Assembly (NCBI GenBank): GCA_003049465.1
Contig: PYSS01000064.1
Span: 159,662 to 223,661, forward strand
Direction of reading: 5' to 3'
Source of the DNA: Magnaporthiopsis rhizophila
Lineage: Eukaryota; Ascomycota; Sordariomycetes; Magnaporthales; Magnaporthaceae
Length of the DNA: 64,000 bases
A model generated the notes under the pieces. That model had not been told where the DNA came from and searched no databases. It saw only the letters and a program-made list of their open reading frames with translations. Positions 11,118 to 20,955 of the stretch are shown here, in pieces. A program made the translations under genes and the position numbers. Positions within the stretch are counted from its first letter, which is position 1. Each line of letters starts with the position of its first letter.

Positions 11118-12728
11118 ATGTCGCAATGGGGTAATTCAAACAAGCGCCTCTCGGATGAGGCGCGGCGAGAAGAACGCCTCTCGGATAAGGCGCGGCGAAT
11201 AGAGACGCTCATCAGTAGGGCTATGAGGGCTGAGGCGGCCCGGGCTGAGGCCGCGATTCAACAACTGGCTAAGTCGTCAGCAGATGTTTCTACATCCTCT
11301 CAAACCACAACTACGGGGGAGACAGGCCAAGCATCCAATTTAACCACTACACCCCCCACTTCCCTTCCGCCATTGCCTCCAATAACCTTTATCCCCCATC
11401 CTCACGGAGAGCGTGGTTTTCATGGGAGTGTCGTCTACAGGTGCGACGAGATTAAGTTTTGCCTGGAAGCTGCTATGTCCGTTATTTCATCAGAAACGGG
11501 CCGGGGCGCAACACCCCTCTCGCCATAAACGACATCTAGGACCAGTTTTGTGTGTGGGCAGGGAACATGTTAGTGGTTCATTGAAAGGAAGCTCGGGTTT
11601 GCACCTCAGCTGACTAGTATGCCTGCAGAGGGGCCATGCTGGAGCCATCTTCCAAGATGTCTCTGGAGAACCGCCTTTCCACTTCCATGGGCGTTTTACG
11701 ACACATACACAAGCTCCTCGAAGATTTCCAGGCTGCGTTAGAAGAGACTCTCGAGTTCACTCTGTCAAAGCCGTCTTCGGATGAGAATGACGAGGAGGAG
11801 ATAGACTCCGAGCTGCTTTTAGAAGATTTGTCCGAGTCCTTGAAGGGTCTCTTCCGCGCAGAAGCCCTCGTGCGCAAGTCTTCAGCTCCCGACAGATTCA
11901 CTCAAGCATTAGTAGCTTCAAGCCCCATTGTCTCTCCGACGTTCGAGGCAGGGTTTATGGAGACCGAAACTCCAAAGCTGAAAAGAGCCACAGGGAGATC
12001 AAAGTGGCTCATTGATAGGCTCGCTCAGGCGAACTTAAGGCGACACCAGGTTCATCAGCATTACCGGAACCACAAGCAAGCGAGAGGGGCTGATGTAGGA
12101 GGGCGTGGCGCGCAGTCCTCCGAAAGCGAACAGCCACCGGAAGCGGGGGATGATGACACACTTTCATTCGCGGCATCGGAAACGAGGACCAAAGAACTAG
12201 GGAGCCGGACTTCTCTGCCTCGCCTTGCGGACCTATCATCTGGGCAGGGGGCTTTCGAATGCCCGATCTGTTTTCAACAGTGCGCTTTCAGCTCCCAGGA
12301 GGCCTGGGTGCGTCACGCATTCGCCGACATAAGGCCCTACGTTTGCACGCACAAGGATGAGCAATGTGACGACCTTCTCTTCCCAGACAGTAGCTCGTGG
12401 TTCAAGCACGAGCTATCCCGGCACAGATCCATATTCATCTGCAAAATTTGCAACTCTGCGCCCTTCGACTCTACGGGAGTATTCAGGGAACATTTGACAG
12501 CACATCAGGTTCACACGGACGAAAAGATTGAGGATCTCGAGGTTGACGGTCGAGTTGTCCAGTCGAGCTTTACGGCAAAGGACTACCCCTTCTGCGACGA
12601 ATGGGAGACTGCAATCGCCGCTAAAAGCGAGGCAGACTCGACAACCGGTGACCGGACCACAGTTCAAAGAGCACGTCGCGGCGCATCTGGAACGGATCGC
12701 CACGTTCTCGATGCCGGACGGAGCCTGA
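11118..12728 (+). pseudogene. acuF-like C2H2 zinc-finger protein, frameshifted
   Basis: A member of the fungal family with the 'oxidoreductase acuF-like C2H2' zinc-finger region. Core matches are FECPICFQQCAF (from about 12256), RPYVCTHKDEQC, FPDSSSWFKHELSRH and FICKICNSAPF. The N-terminal domain contains CVWAGN, which splices through a good 60-bp intron (11569-11628; GTTAGT donor, CTGAC branch, TGCAG acceptor) to IGAMLEPSSKMSLENRL. Three lesions stand out. The frame starting at 11118 must shift between about 11495 and 11525 to reach the conserved core. An in-frame TAG sits at 11537-11539. Near 12645-12665 the reading frame must shift by one base to continue into QFKEHVAAHLERIATFSMP, the expected last finger. 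Function in the family is unclear; its neighbours are also damaged. Confidence 0.7.
11145..11198 (+). repeat. 30-nt tandem duplication (10 codons)
   Basis: Two copies of a 24-nt core at 11145-11168 and 11175-11198 differ at one base and lie exactly 30 nt apart. They encode the near-repeat RLSDEARRE / RLSDKARRI at the start of the C2H2 gene, so the duplication keeps frame and extends a charged, helix-prone segment. Confidence 0.85.
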
Positions 12729-13190
12729 GCGGGTGAGTGAATGAGTACATATAATGTCGATTCTACCAGTCCCTGCCTCCCAGGAGGCATACGACGTGCT
12801 AGGGCTACCTAAGTTAACACTAGGCTACATGTTGCTATCCAGTGGCTAGCAGAATCGAATCCGAAGGCAGGCACATGTATTGATAAGCGGGCAATCGGCA
12901 GTAGGGCACGCAAAACACCAGGGCGTTAAAAGCGCTGCGGGTGGTAGTAATGCGGTCGGCTGGCAAAGCGCCGGAGCAAAATAAAGGCCGTGTTTGGGCC
13001 GAGGAGACTATGCGGTCCCCCTGGGCCTAGCTGGGGACCGACGAGCTTACTGTAGAGACGATCCGGGCCAAGACAAAACCGCATCGTCGGTGCGCGTTCC
13101 GCGTGTAACACAGTGTTGACCTGCAAATTTCACCGATGAAGGGATGTGAAAAGCCTGCGAATTTTCAGGCATATAAATCCCGAGGCAACC
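12729..13190. other. Intergenic region with TATA-like element
   Basis: About 460 bp with no coding signal. An ATATAAAT element at 13171-13178 lies just ahead of the next plus-strand gene and could be its TATA box. If so, transcription would start near 13205 and the in-frame ATG at 13303 would be the better start of that gene. Confidence 0.5.
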
Positions 13191-14194
13191 ATGTCCAGTC
13201 TCAGCTCGCTAGCGAAGAGAGCCATCCATCATAATAGGGGTCCTGGCATCAATCAATCCGCAGGTTCTTTCACCTCCGTCAGCATCACTCCCTCCACTCC
13301 GATGGCGACCGAAACCCCGGTTAGAGACTCCATACGCGAGACCAGTGACACTACTTGGGTCATTGGCGGGGGGGGATTTGCCTGTCTCGCCGCCTCCAAC
13401 TGGCGCGTTCTGGAGCGACGGCGCAGGCTCCTTCTACGCCATCGCCGACGCCCAGCCTGCTCCTGTCGAATCTCGACCACTGCCGCCTACGAGCCCCTTT
13501 CTGAAAGTCTACGACGCTGCTGACTGCTCCGCGGTTTGGATGATGGGGGAAGCATACTGCAAAGTCCACATCCCTGACCGGCGCATTCCGCGCGCGACAC
13601 GAGAGCACGTCACGCTGGACAGAGTAAAGAAGCGGCACCATCACTACGCCGAGTTCGACGGTCGGTCCTACCTCTTCGTCAGCAAAAGTGCACGGCGATA
13701 CCCTCGGTCAGGCCTGGGCCAAGATGGAGGAGGACACCAAGCACAACTGTGTTTTGCGGGTTGTGTCCATAATCAAAGAGCTGGCTGCGTGGCAGTCAGA
13801 CGAGATATCCGGTGCCGATGGCGAATACATGTCGAACTTGTTCCTCACGCCACTCGGCACGGAGAAGGACTGCAGTCCCCAAAATCTTCTCCGAAACTGC
13901 ACAGAGCCGGGCATGGACGTGTCCAAGTTCCTTTTCTACCACTGCGATCTGGGACCGGGGAACATCATTGTTGATACGGCGGGAGCAATTGTGGGCATCA
14001 TCGACTGGGAGACCGCTGGGTTTGTACCCAAGGAATGGATCAGAACCAAATTCTGCATTTCAAACGGATTGGACCTCCCCGCCGACGACATGAAGGAGCG
14101 GATGGACTGGAGAGGCCGTGTCCAAAAGGAGCTTGGGCGCGAAGGGTTCCCTGAGATCGGGGAGAGGTGGCTTCCCTGGTGGAGCAGAGACTAA
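13191..14194 (+). pseudogene. APH-fold phosphotransferase-like gene, two frameshifts
   Basis: The protein resembles fungal aminoglycoside-phosphotransferase (APH) domain proteins of unknown substrate. The catalytic-loop motif HCDLGPGN and the metal-binding IDWE are present near 13941-14010, followed by EWIRTKFCISNGLDLP. The conserved sequence is spread over three frames. From ATG 13191 (alternative 13303) it runs to a run of eight G at 13368-13375. One base must then be skipped to reach GAFWSDGAGSFYAIADAQ and YLFVSK. A second base must be skipped at the AAAA at 13684-13687 to reach VHGDTLGQAW. Both shifts are one-base gains in homopolymers. Removing them would give one continuous protein of about 330 residues. 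This fits either homopolymer overcalls in the assembly or a recent pseudogene. Confidence 0.75.
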
Positions 14195-16787
14195 TGTGGT
14201 CCCGTGTTTTCGATTTCAATTTTTGCCTTCTTCCCGAACGAATATATGCAAGCGGCACCCTTTGCCTGGCGTGGTGGTAGCGCCAACTGATCACGAGGCC
14301 GGAGTGATGACGCGCTTATGATAATACATATACTTCTGTGTCAGCCCAACCGGTTGCACCAGGAGGCACAGGCGCCCATAGCACCGGGCGGTTGGTTCAT
14401 GCCGGGAAATCGGATTCACAAGAAAAGTGGTATGGTTGTTTCGGGACATGGTTATCCCTTCGAGTGCGGTGAAGGTGCCGACCTTCAAATTAGTAAAAAG
14501 TTCTCCAGAATTTACCCCCGATAACAATTTCTGGTTGGCCGAGAGGTGGAAGATCGGCGGGTCAGCACCTTAACCGCACTCGAAGGGATAGACTTGCCAC
14601 CGCAGAAACCTGTCACGGATCTTTTGTTGATTCAGGATATCGCAGGCGGCGGGTGCTTCTTCCGGCTGCCCGAATCCACCTCCATTCGGGCGTCCTCCTC
14701 GGGGACGGCTACGGGCGTGTCGCTCTTCGCTCAGGCACGGCTGGAATCGGGTCCAGTCAGCCAAGTACTGTCTTCCCAACCCGAGCCACTCACAGCTTCT
14801 ATATCAGCAGAAAGAAGAGCGTAACCGACTTGGGCAGGATATGGCGTCTGAAATCGTGACGGGTGCTAGGAGCGAGGCGCGACGCGCCCTAGTCTCATCC
14901 CCTTCCCCCAGGGTCCGGACCCTAGAACACGGGCACACATCCAGACACCAGCCGCTACGACGCCCTCCAGAGTCCTACTTACATCAACTCTGGCATCCAA
15001 CCGTACACAGTGTTGTGGAAGCCATGATCGCGTTTTGTTGGATCACAGGGGCATTGAGAACCCCGGAACGAGCCGTGAATAGGATGACCGAGGAGCGGAT
15101 GGATAATGGACATGCAGAAGTGCGGTTCGTTTAAACGCGGGACCCAACAGACGATATACAGTGGCCCCGGAGCGGTACATGGAAAGTTTAAAAAAGGTTG
15201 CGGAGCAATTCTAGAAGCACAGGGGAGCTTCCACGGCTTTCAAGGAAAATGAATCATGTAAAGCTTGGGAGTGAAGCGAGAACAGTGAGTGACTTGGATC
15301 AAATTGCGATGTGAACGTCGCCGCCGACGGCCTTGACATTGTGATGCTCGGATGCTATCAGACGCAGCTGATATATCGCACAAAACGAGTTCAAAAAGAT
15401 GCCATGGCGTGTGGGCCTGGTTGTCAATAACGCAGGAAAGACCTTAGAAAAGCGAAAAAGCGTCTGCAGACACACAAGATTGGGTTGAAACGAGCTCACT
15501 GCCTACGCTTTTGCGTGGTTCAAAATTGGACATCACAAGTTTATGCCCCTCACAAAGTAACGATGTCTCTGGATTCCTGATTTCGTCGTCATCAAACTCT
15601 ATACAATGCGTACTCATGGCATGACGCAAGCATGCAGAAAGTGAGTTTCCCGGGGAAACCCTCCATGCTTTATACATACATGACCGTAATCGTCTTGCTC
15701 AGCGGCTCCGGTGACCATTAAGTCCCCGCCCGTATCATTTGGGACGCACCGGTCGCCGGCCGTTCAGGGCCGTCGCTCCGAATCTCCGAGTGATCGGCAA
15801 ACATGTCGGTGCCTTCGTCCCGGTCGACATAGGTGTCCCCCGCGTCGGTGACGCCAACGGACTCTTATCGACCAGCCGCCAGAACACCCCATGCTCTAAA
15901 GTTTCCATGTCGTGTGCTTTGCTCTGCTGAATTTCCTCCTCCTCTTCGCCCTATTAGGCTGGAGCGCTGTCCGTACTCCCGACATATGTATCATTCTTTC
16001 AGCCGTTCCCTTCGTTTGTCGTACCTTTCCCTTTGCCTTTTTTGTATAACCATTGACGCGATAGGAAGACGAGAGAGAAAGGAAAAGAAAACATGCGAAG
16101 AAAAAAAAATTAGGAAAACAAACGGCTCGAGAATATCCCCCTGTTTTTTGAAGTCCAAGAACCCCGAGTCGCTCCAGTCAAAGCAAAAAGAAAATGCCAT
16201 GCAAAACCAAGTTAGACGCGAGGTGGGAAAACAAAAGACAAAAAAAAAGGATGCAGCCAAAAAATTGACCATCTCAAAAACCGTACCGCCAGGGCTGGAA
16301 AGGGAAAAACAGGTATTACGGGGAAGATATTCGCGAGGGCATGAGAGGAATAATGGGCTTATGAAAAGATGACCACTCCCTTTATGCAACCGACCGAGAG
16401 GAGAGACCAAAAGAAAGGAAACAAAACGCCAAACAGGAAACCTGAGGAAAAGACGTGAAAATACGATACCCCAATGATTTTTTTGCTTTTTAAATATTGT
16501 ACCTGGGAGGATATTGGTACATATACAGACTGGATGGCAGGAAAGGCAAAGCGAGCCGCCACATGAGCTCGCCGTCCCAAAAGCTGGGTCCCATCCGCCA
16601 GGCCATGTCCGTCAATTTTTTCGTCTCTCAGCGAGCGCGAGGGGTATTGACGACCCATCGCAATGCTCAAGCTCGACTAGTTGTCGGGCATGGATAAATG
16701 TGTGGCTGGAGGCCAAGGGAACATGTGCTGTCGGCAAGAGTCTCTGTTACTCCCGCCTAAAAACAGGCAGCACGTCCCATTGCCTTG
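14195..16787. other. 2.6-kb region without a supportable gene
   Basis: Short open frames occur on both strands, but none shows a domain or consistent codon bias. The one structured element is an inverted repeat at 14453-14590. AT-rich A/AG tracts at 16060-16260 are probably UTR-like DNA near the 3' end of the next minus-strand gene. Confidence 0.5.
14453..14590. repeat. 31-bp imperfect inverted repeat
   Basis: The left arm 14453-14483 (TATCCCTTCGAGTGCGGTGA...) is the reverse complement of the right arm 14560-14590 with two mismatches in 31 positions. The spacer is 76 bp. In RNA or single-stranded DNA it would form a long hairpin. It may be a small MITE-like element or a remnant of one; I did not find a flanking target-site duplication. 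Confidence 0.8.
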
Positions 16788-19700
16788 TTAGCTAACCGTC
16801 ATCATATGCAACCTCGGGCCAAGGCCGCTTGTGGAGGCGCGAGACTCGGCCGAGGGCCGGCCGCTGATGACGGAGCTGTTGCTATGGCTGCTTTTGAGCA
16901 GCCTCTTTGGAGGGCTCGGCGGTGCCGTGGTGGGGTCCGTGAAGACGCGCGTAAAGGCCGGGCTTCCGTCGCGCCTCAGGTGCCGCTCGCGCTTTGGAGT
17001 CATGGCGGGGCTCTGTGTTATAAGCTCGGCCTTGCGCACGATGTCGGAGAGGACGTGGAACAGAACGTTGGCCTGCTTGACCAGTTCCTGTAGGCTGTTC
17101 GTGTCGAAGAAGAGCTTCGAGTCCGCGTGAGTCTTGAGTGGAAATCCTTTGACGGGAGCCGAGGAGGAGCGACGCTGTTGCTGCTGCTGCTGTTGTTGCT
17201 GTTGCTGCTGCATGGCCTCAATGACAGAGGCGATGACGGCACTGTCGGGCGTGTCGGTCTGGCGAGTTCGGTTCGGAGTCTGCGGAGTGGCGGGTTTAGC
17301 GTGCTCTTCAGGAAACGGCCAGCCGCCAAAGATGTCATCCTCGGGCGGAAAGACGGAGCGTCGTCGGGCAACCTGACGCTCTCGGACAACAGCCGTCATG
17401 GACATGCCAGGCTGCTCAGAAACCTCGAATGACTCTTCCGAGTAGTTCAAGGAGGCTGCGTCGAAGCCTTCGTCCGTATATCGCTCGCTAACGACGGGGA
17501 GGTCAAAGTCGGCCGACTCGGCATCGCCGCTGGCGGCGGCCTCGTCTTCGTCGGGGGACGCTAGTTTTATGATGTCCTCGGCCTCCTGCCACAGCTCTGC
17601 CGACTCGTTCAAAAGATCTAGATCCCGACCGTGGCGGCAAAGTCTCTTGAGGCCATTGACGAGCAGCGACAGCTCGCGGATCTGGCCTGAGTGGGCCTTG
17701 ACTGTTGGCTGGGTTGCCTGGATGGAAGCCGGAACGATCATGGAGAACCTGTTCCCCGCAGCGTCTCCCTCCGCCAGAGCGATGGGCTCCTCGTCAAACT
17801 CGAAATCCTCTTCCCAGTCCTCGCTCACGTTCTTAGGCCCCGAGGCCCAGGTGCGGAACTTGGCCGGGTTCGACTTGGTCGCCGTCGTCGTCTCGGGCGG
17901 ATCGGGCACGACAGGGACACTCTGGCTGCGGACGTGGGTGGCGGTCGGCCCCTTGCGGTTCGAGGCGCGGCCGTTCCTGCTATCCAGCTCCTGCTTTCCA
18001 TGGACGGTTTTAGGTCTTGGTGAAGGTCCATCGGCGTCCATCCTCTCGGGGCAGATGGGCTCTGTCCAGTCGAACACGTTACTACGAGGACGCTCGCTGG
18101 GCGTGCCGGTGGCGGCCGAACGGGGACTGCCGTTGCCGCTGATGCTCGCCAGGGCAAGGCGCAGGCTCCCCCTACAGTTGATGGAGCTGTTCGGAGGCGA
18201 GAGATGGTTGCAGAGAGCATTCTCGTCATCCCGAGCCCAGTCGAAGTCGTCGTCGTCTTCCAGGGATAGGCGGCCAAAGTCACGAGTGGCCAAGGAGAGA
18301 GCAGCTGGCGAATCGTCATAGTCGAAGCGTTGTTTGCCCGACACATCTACAATCGCAGGACGGAAGTCGACGGGCGTGCGGTGTGTAACGCCAGCGTGGC
18401 GGACGGGGGTGGCAGAGTTCTCGTCGTCCTCCTCCATGATCTTGGTGTCTGCATCCCATGTGCGGCCCAGGATCTCTTGGATCGAGAGACGCTTGGTCTT
18501 GCTGTTTCCGGCGGTGCTGGGCGGCGACTCGTCGAACATGGACTCGAGCGGCGTGTCGACGTTGCGCACGCGGACAGAGCCACCAGTGCGGATGGATTCG
18601 TACATGGTGTCGCTCTTGAAGTCAGTATCATCGTCGTCTCCCGTCATGAAGGACCGCATATCCAGATCGGATCCTGCTAGCGTGGAGGCGTGCTCGTTGG
18701 ACACATCCCGGCTGTGACAAAGGATCGAGCCGCCCGGGAGAGAGGCCGGAAAGGGGCTGGCCTGGAGCTGGTAGTCGTGCCGCCGGGGCGCTGCAGTGGA
18801 CGAGGCGGAGGAGCCAGCGCGGTGGAGGTCGACGTTGAAGCTGGAGAGTCGAGGGAGTGGTGGAAGTGGAGAGGAAGAGTTTCTCTGGCGCGTGGCGATG
18901 GCGTTGGTATGCAGGGTGCGGCAGGATGCCGGGGGTGGTGCGGCCGCCGAGACGTCCATGGTCGAGGAGGCCTGTCGCTTGTCAAGGGTGGGCGGAGCAA
19001 ACAGGCGTTGCAAATCCTGCTTGACCCCGGCCTGTGCCTCAATTGGCGAGACAGGGCCAACGACAGGCGCTGACACGTTCCGAACGCCTCCACTTTTGCC
19101 GTCGGCGCCCCTCTTCTGGCGTCGTAGGCTGCCGGTCCTTGCGATCCAAGCCGACGTTGAGGTGAAATGCATCGAAATCGACCGCCGCGTGGTTTTGCCA
19201 GCCGCGTCCTGTTCTGCCTGGTTGGGCTCCGCAGTTGCGGAATCGCCCAACGTCGTCTCGGCCCCGGCAGCCTGCTGCGACTTCTCCAGGCCGCCGCCTG
19301 CAGCTGCTGCAGTAGTGGGTGGAGCTGCGGGTGGAGCCACCGATGGCGACTGAGTGCTCGCAGCACCGCCGCGGCCGGCATCAGCGTCAATGCCCGACAT
19401 CACCGACGCATTGACCAGGTAAGCGCGAGGCATGCCCGCACTCCCCTTGCGTGCATCAAGCGTCCTGGCGGGTAATTGGCCGGGCCCCGGGCTCGCTTCG
19501 CTCCCACGCCCAGAACTGCTGCTCCTCGAGCTGGACCTGACTACCCGCAAATGGAAAAACGAGCTCCAGCTCCTCCTCTTTTCCAGATTCTCCTCGGGGA
19601 TGTCCAATTGCGGCCTTGCCTGCGCCGTCGTCGTCGTCGTCGCCGGTCGGGGCTGCTGGTCGAGAGAGTATTTTGGTTGTGCGTGCGGCAGAGCTGTGTG

Positions 19701-20955
19701 TGGACTGCCCTGGTACTGCACCTGCTGCAATGTTGCAGACCTCTGGTGGCTGGTCGCGGGTCTGCGGAGGGCTGGGATCTGGGAGCGGGATCCGCGCCTT
19801 GAGAGCTTGCCAGAGGGTGTAGGCTGGCCGGCCGGTGCGGTTCGCTTCACCAGCTTGTTGGGAGGAAGCTGGCGTGGTGGAGAAGAGGGGATGGGCGGAA
19901 GGGCCGGGGTGTTCGACGCGTGGGAGAGGTTCAGCGACAAAGAGTCTTGGCCAACACTTGACCTTACGCTTCCGTGCTGTGACAGGGGCCGCATCGACAG
20001 ACGACGCATCCACGAGCCATTGGACGACGCCGAGTCCCGCGCGTCCTCGCTTATTGATGATGGAGTGCCTTCCCTCTGCCGGGCAAACGAGTGCCGCCTG
20101 CTCGCGACCTTGGGAGGAGTCAGTTGTGTGGAGTGTGTTGAGGGTGGCTTGCTACGCGAGGGGCGTGTCGCGTTGGCTAAAGTCGGGGAGAGAGGAAGCT
20201 TTGAGGAGTCGGAGAAAGAGTGGCTGGCCGCGGTCGAGCTCCCGGCTATGCTCGTGGCTGGCCGGGAGAGCGTCACAGGAAGTTCCCGGAAGCTGTCGAG
20301 GTCTGAGCACAGCTTCCTTCTGGGCGATGATGAGCGCGACTGTGCCGTCTGGGAGGGTTGGGCAAAGACCAGCCCCACGGCCGCCGCGGCCACGACGCTG
20401 CTGGTACCGACAATCTGTAGATAGTCAAATCGAGTAAGAAACTGCAAGTCACAAATGGTGGGTCAAGATTCAGGGCAATTGGTAAGTAGACAAGCAGTCC
20501 AGTCCGCAGAGACAAAAGAAAATAAAGTGTGAAAAGTGTGCAAAGTCGAGATGCCGTAATTTTAGCGGTTGGGCATGTTGCTGCGGTTTCTGGCGGCAGG
20601 GTGTGCGTGCGGAATATTCGGTGACGGTAGGGAGGGCGGGAAGTGCGTCGTGGTGCCGCCTGTGGGTGTCTCGAGGAATTGCGTGGTGGACGTCGGTTCC
20701 AATGCTGGCTGTCGTTTCGGCAGCTGCCCTCCCCATGCCGGGTGTTCGGTCGTCGTTCGGTCTGATCGCGGGATGATGGCTGGGAAAGAGGCGAAAAGCC
20801 AAGATAGAGTTCGGCGAGAGGCGGGCAAAACGTAGAGCAGAGGCCTGGATCTGGACTTCCACATGGAATCTGGGGCGGATTTGTGTTTGTGGTGACGCCG
20901 TCCCGACAAGACTAGACATCACCGCGAGTCGACTTACACTGGGGACGGCCTGCAT
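16788..20955 (-). CDS. Large disordered protein with N-terminal hydrophobic segment
   Basis: The large exon (20414-16788) is open for 1209 codons. The best start is a short first exon, 20955-20938 (MQAVPS), with a consensus GTAAGT donor, joined in phase to IVGTSSVVAAAAVGLVFA across a 523-bp intron ending TACAG. An unspliced start at 20447 is the alternative. The product is about 1214 residues. It has a hydrophobic N-terminal segment (about 12-24) that could be a signal anchor, then long Ser/Pro/Arg-rich disorder with many RRxS-like sites. An EDWEEDFEFDEE motif lies near 869-880, followed by a helical block (LSLLVNGLKRLCRHGRDL). A poly-Gln run of 12 lies near 1072, and a second helix-forming block (TNSLQELVKQANVLFHVLSD) near the C-terminus. 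I do not recognise the family. The acidic-aromatic motif suggests a conserved docking site, which is inference. Confidence 0.85.
17170..17212. repeat. CTG/TTG codon repeat encoding poly-Gln
   Basis: A run of CTG and TTG triplets on the plus strand encodes about 12 consecutive Gln (CAG/CAA) on the minus strand, inside the long disordered protein. Confidence 0.9.

Noticed and set aside
17165..17215. CRISPR-like or expanding-repeat locus at the CTG run
   Set aside because: It is a coding poly-Gln tract. There are no spaced repeats, and the genome is eukaryotic.
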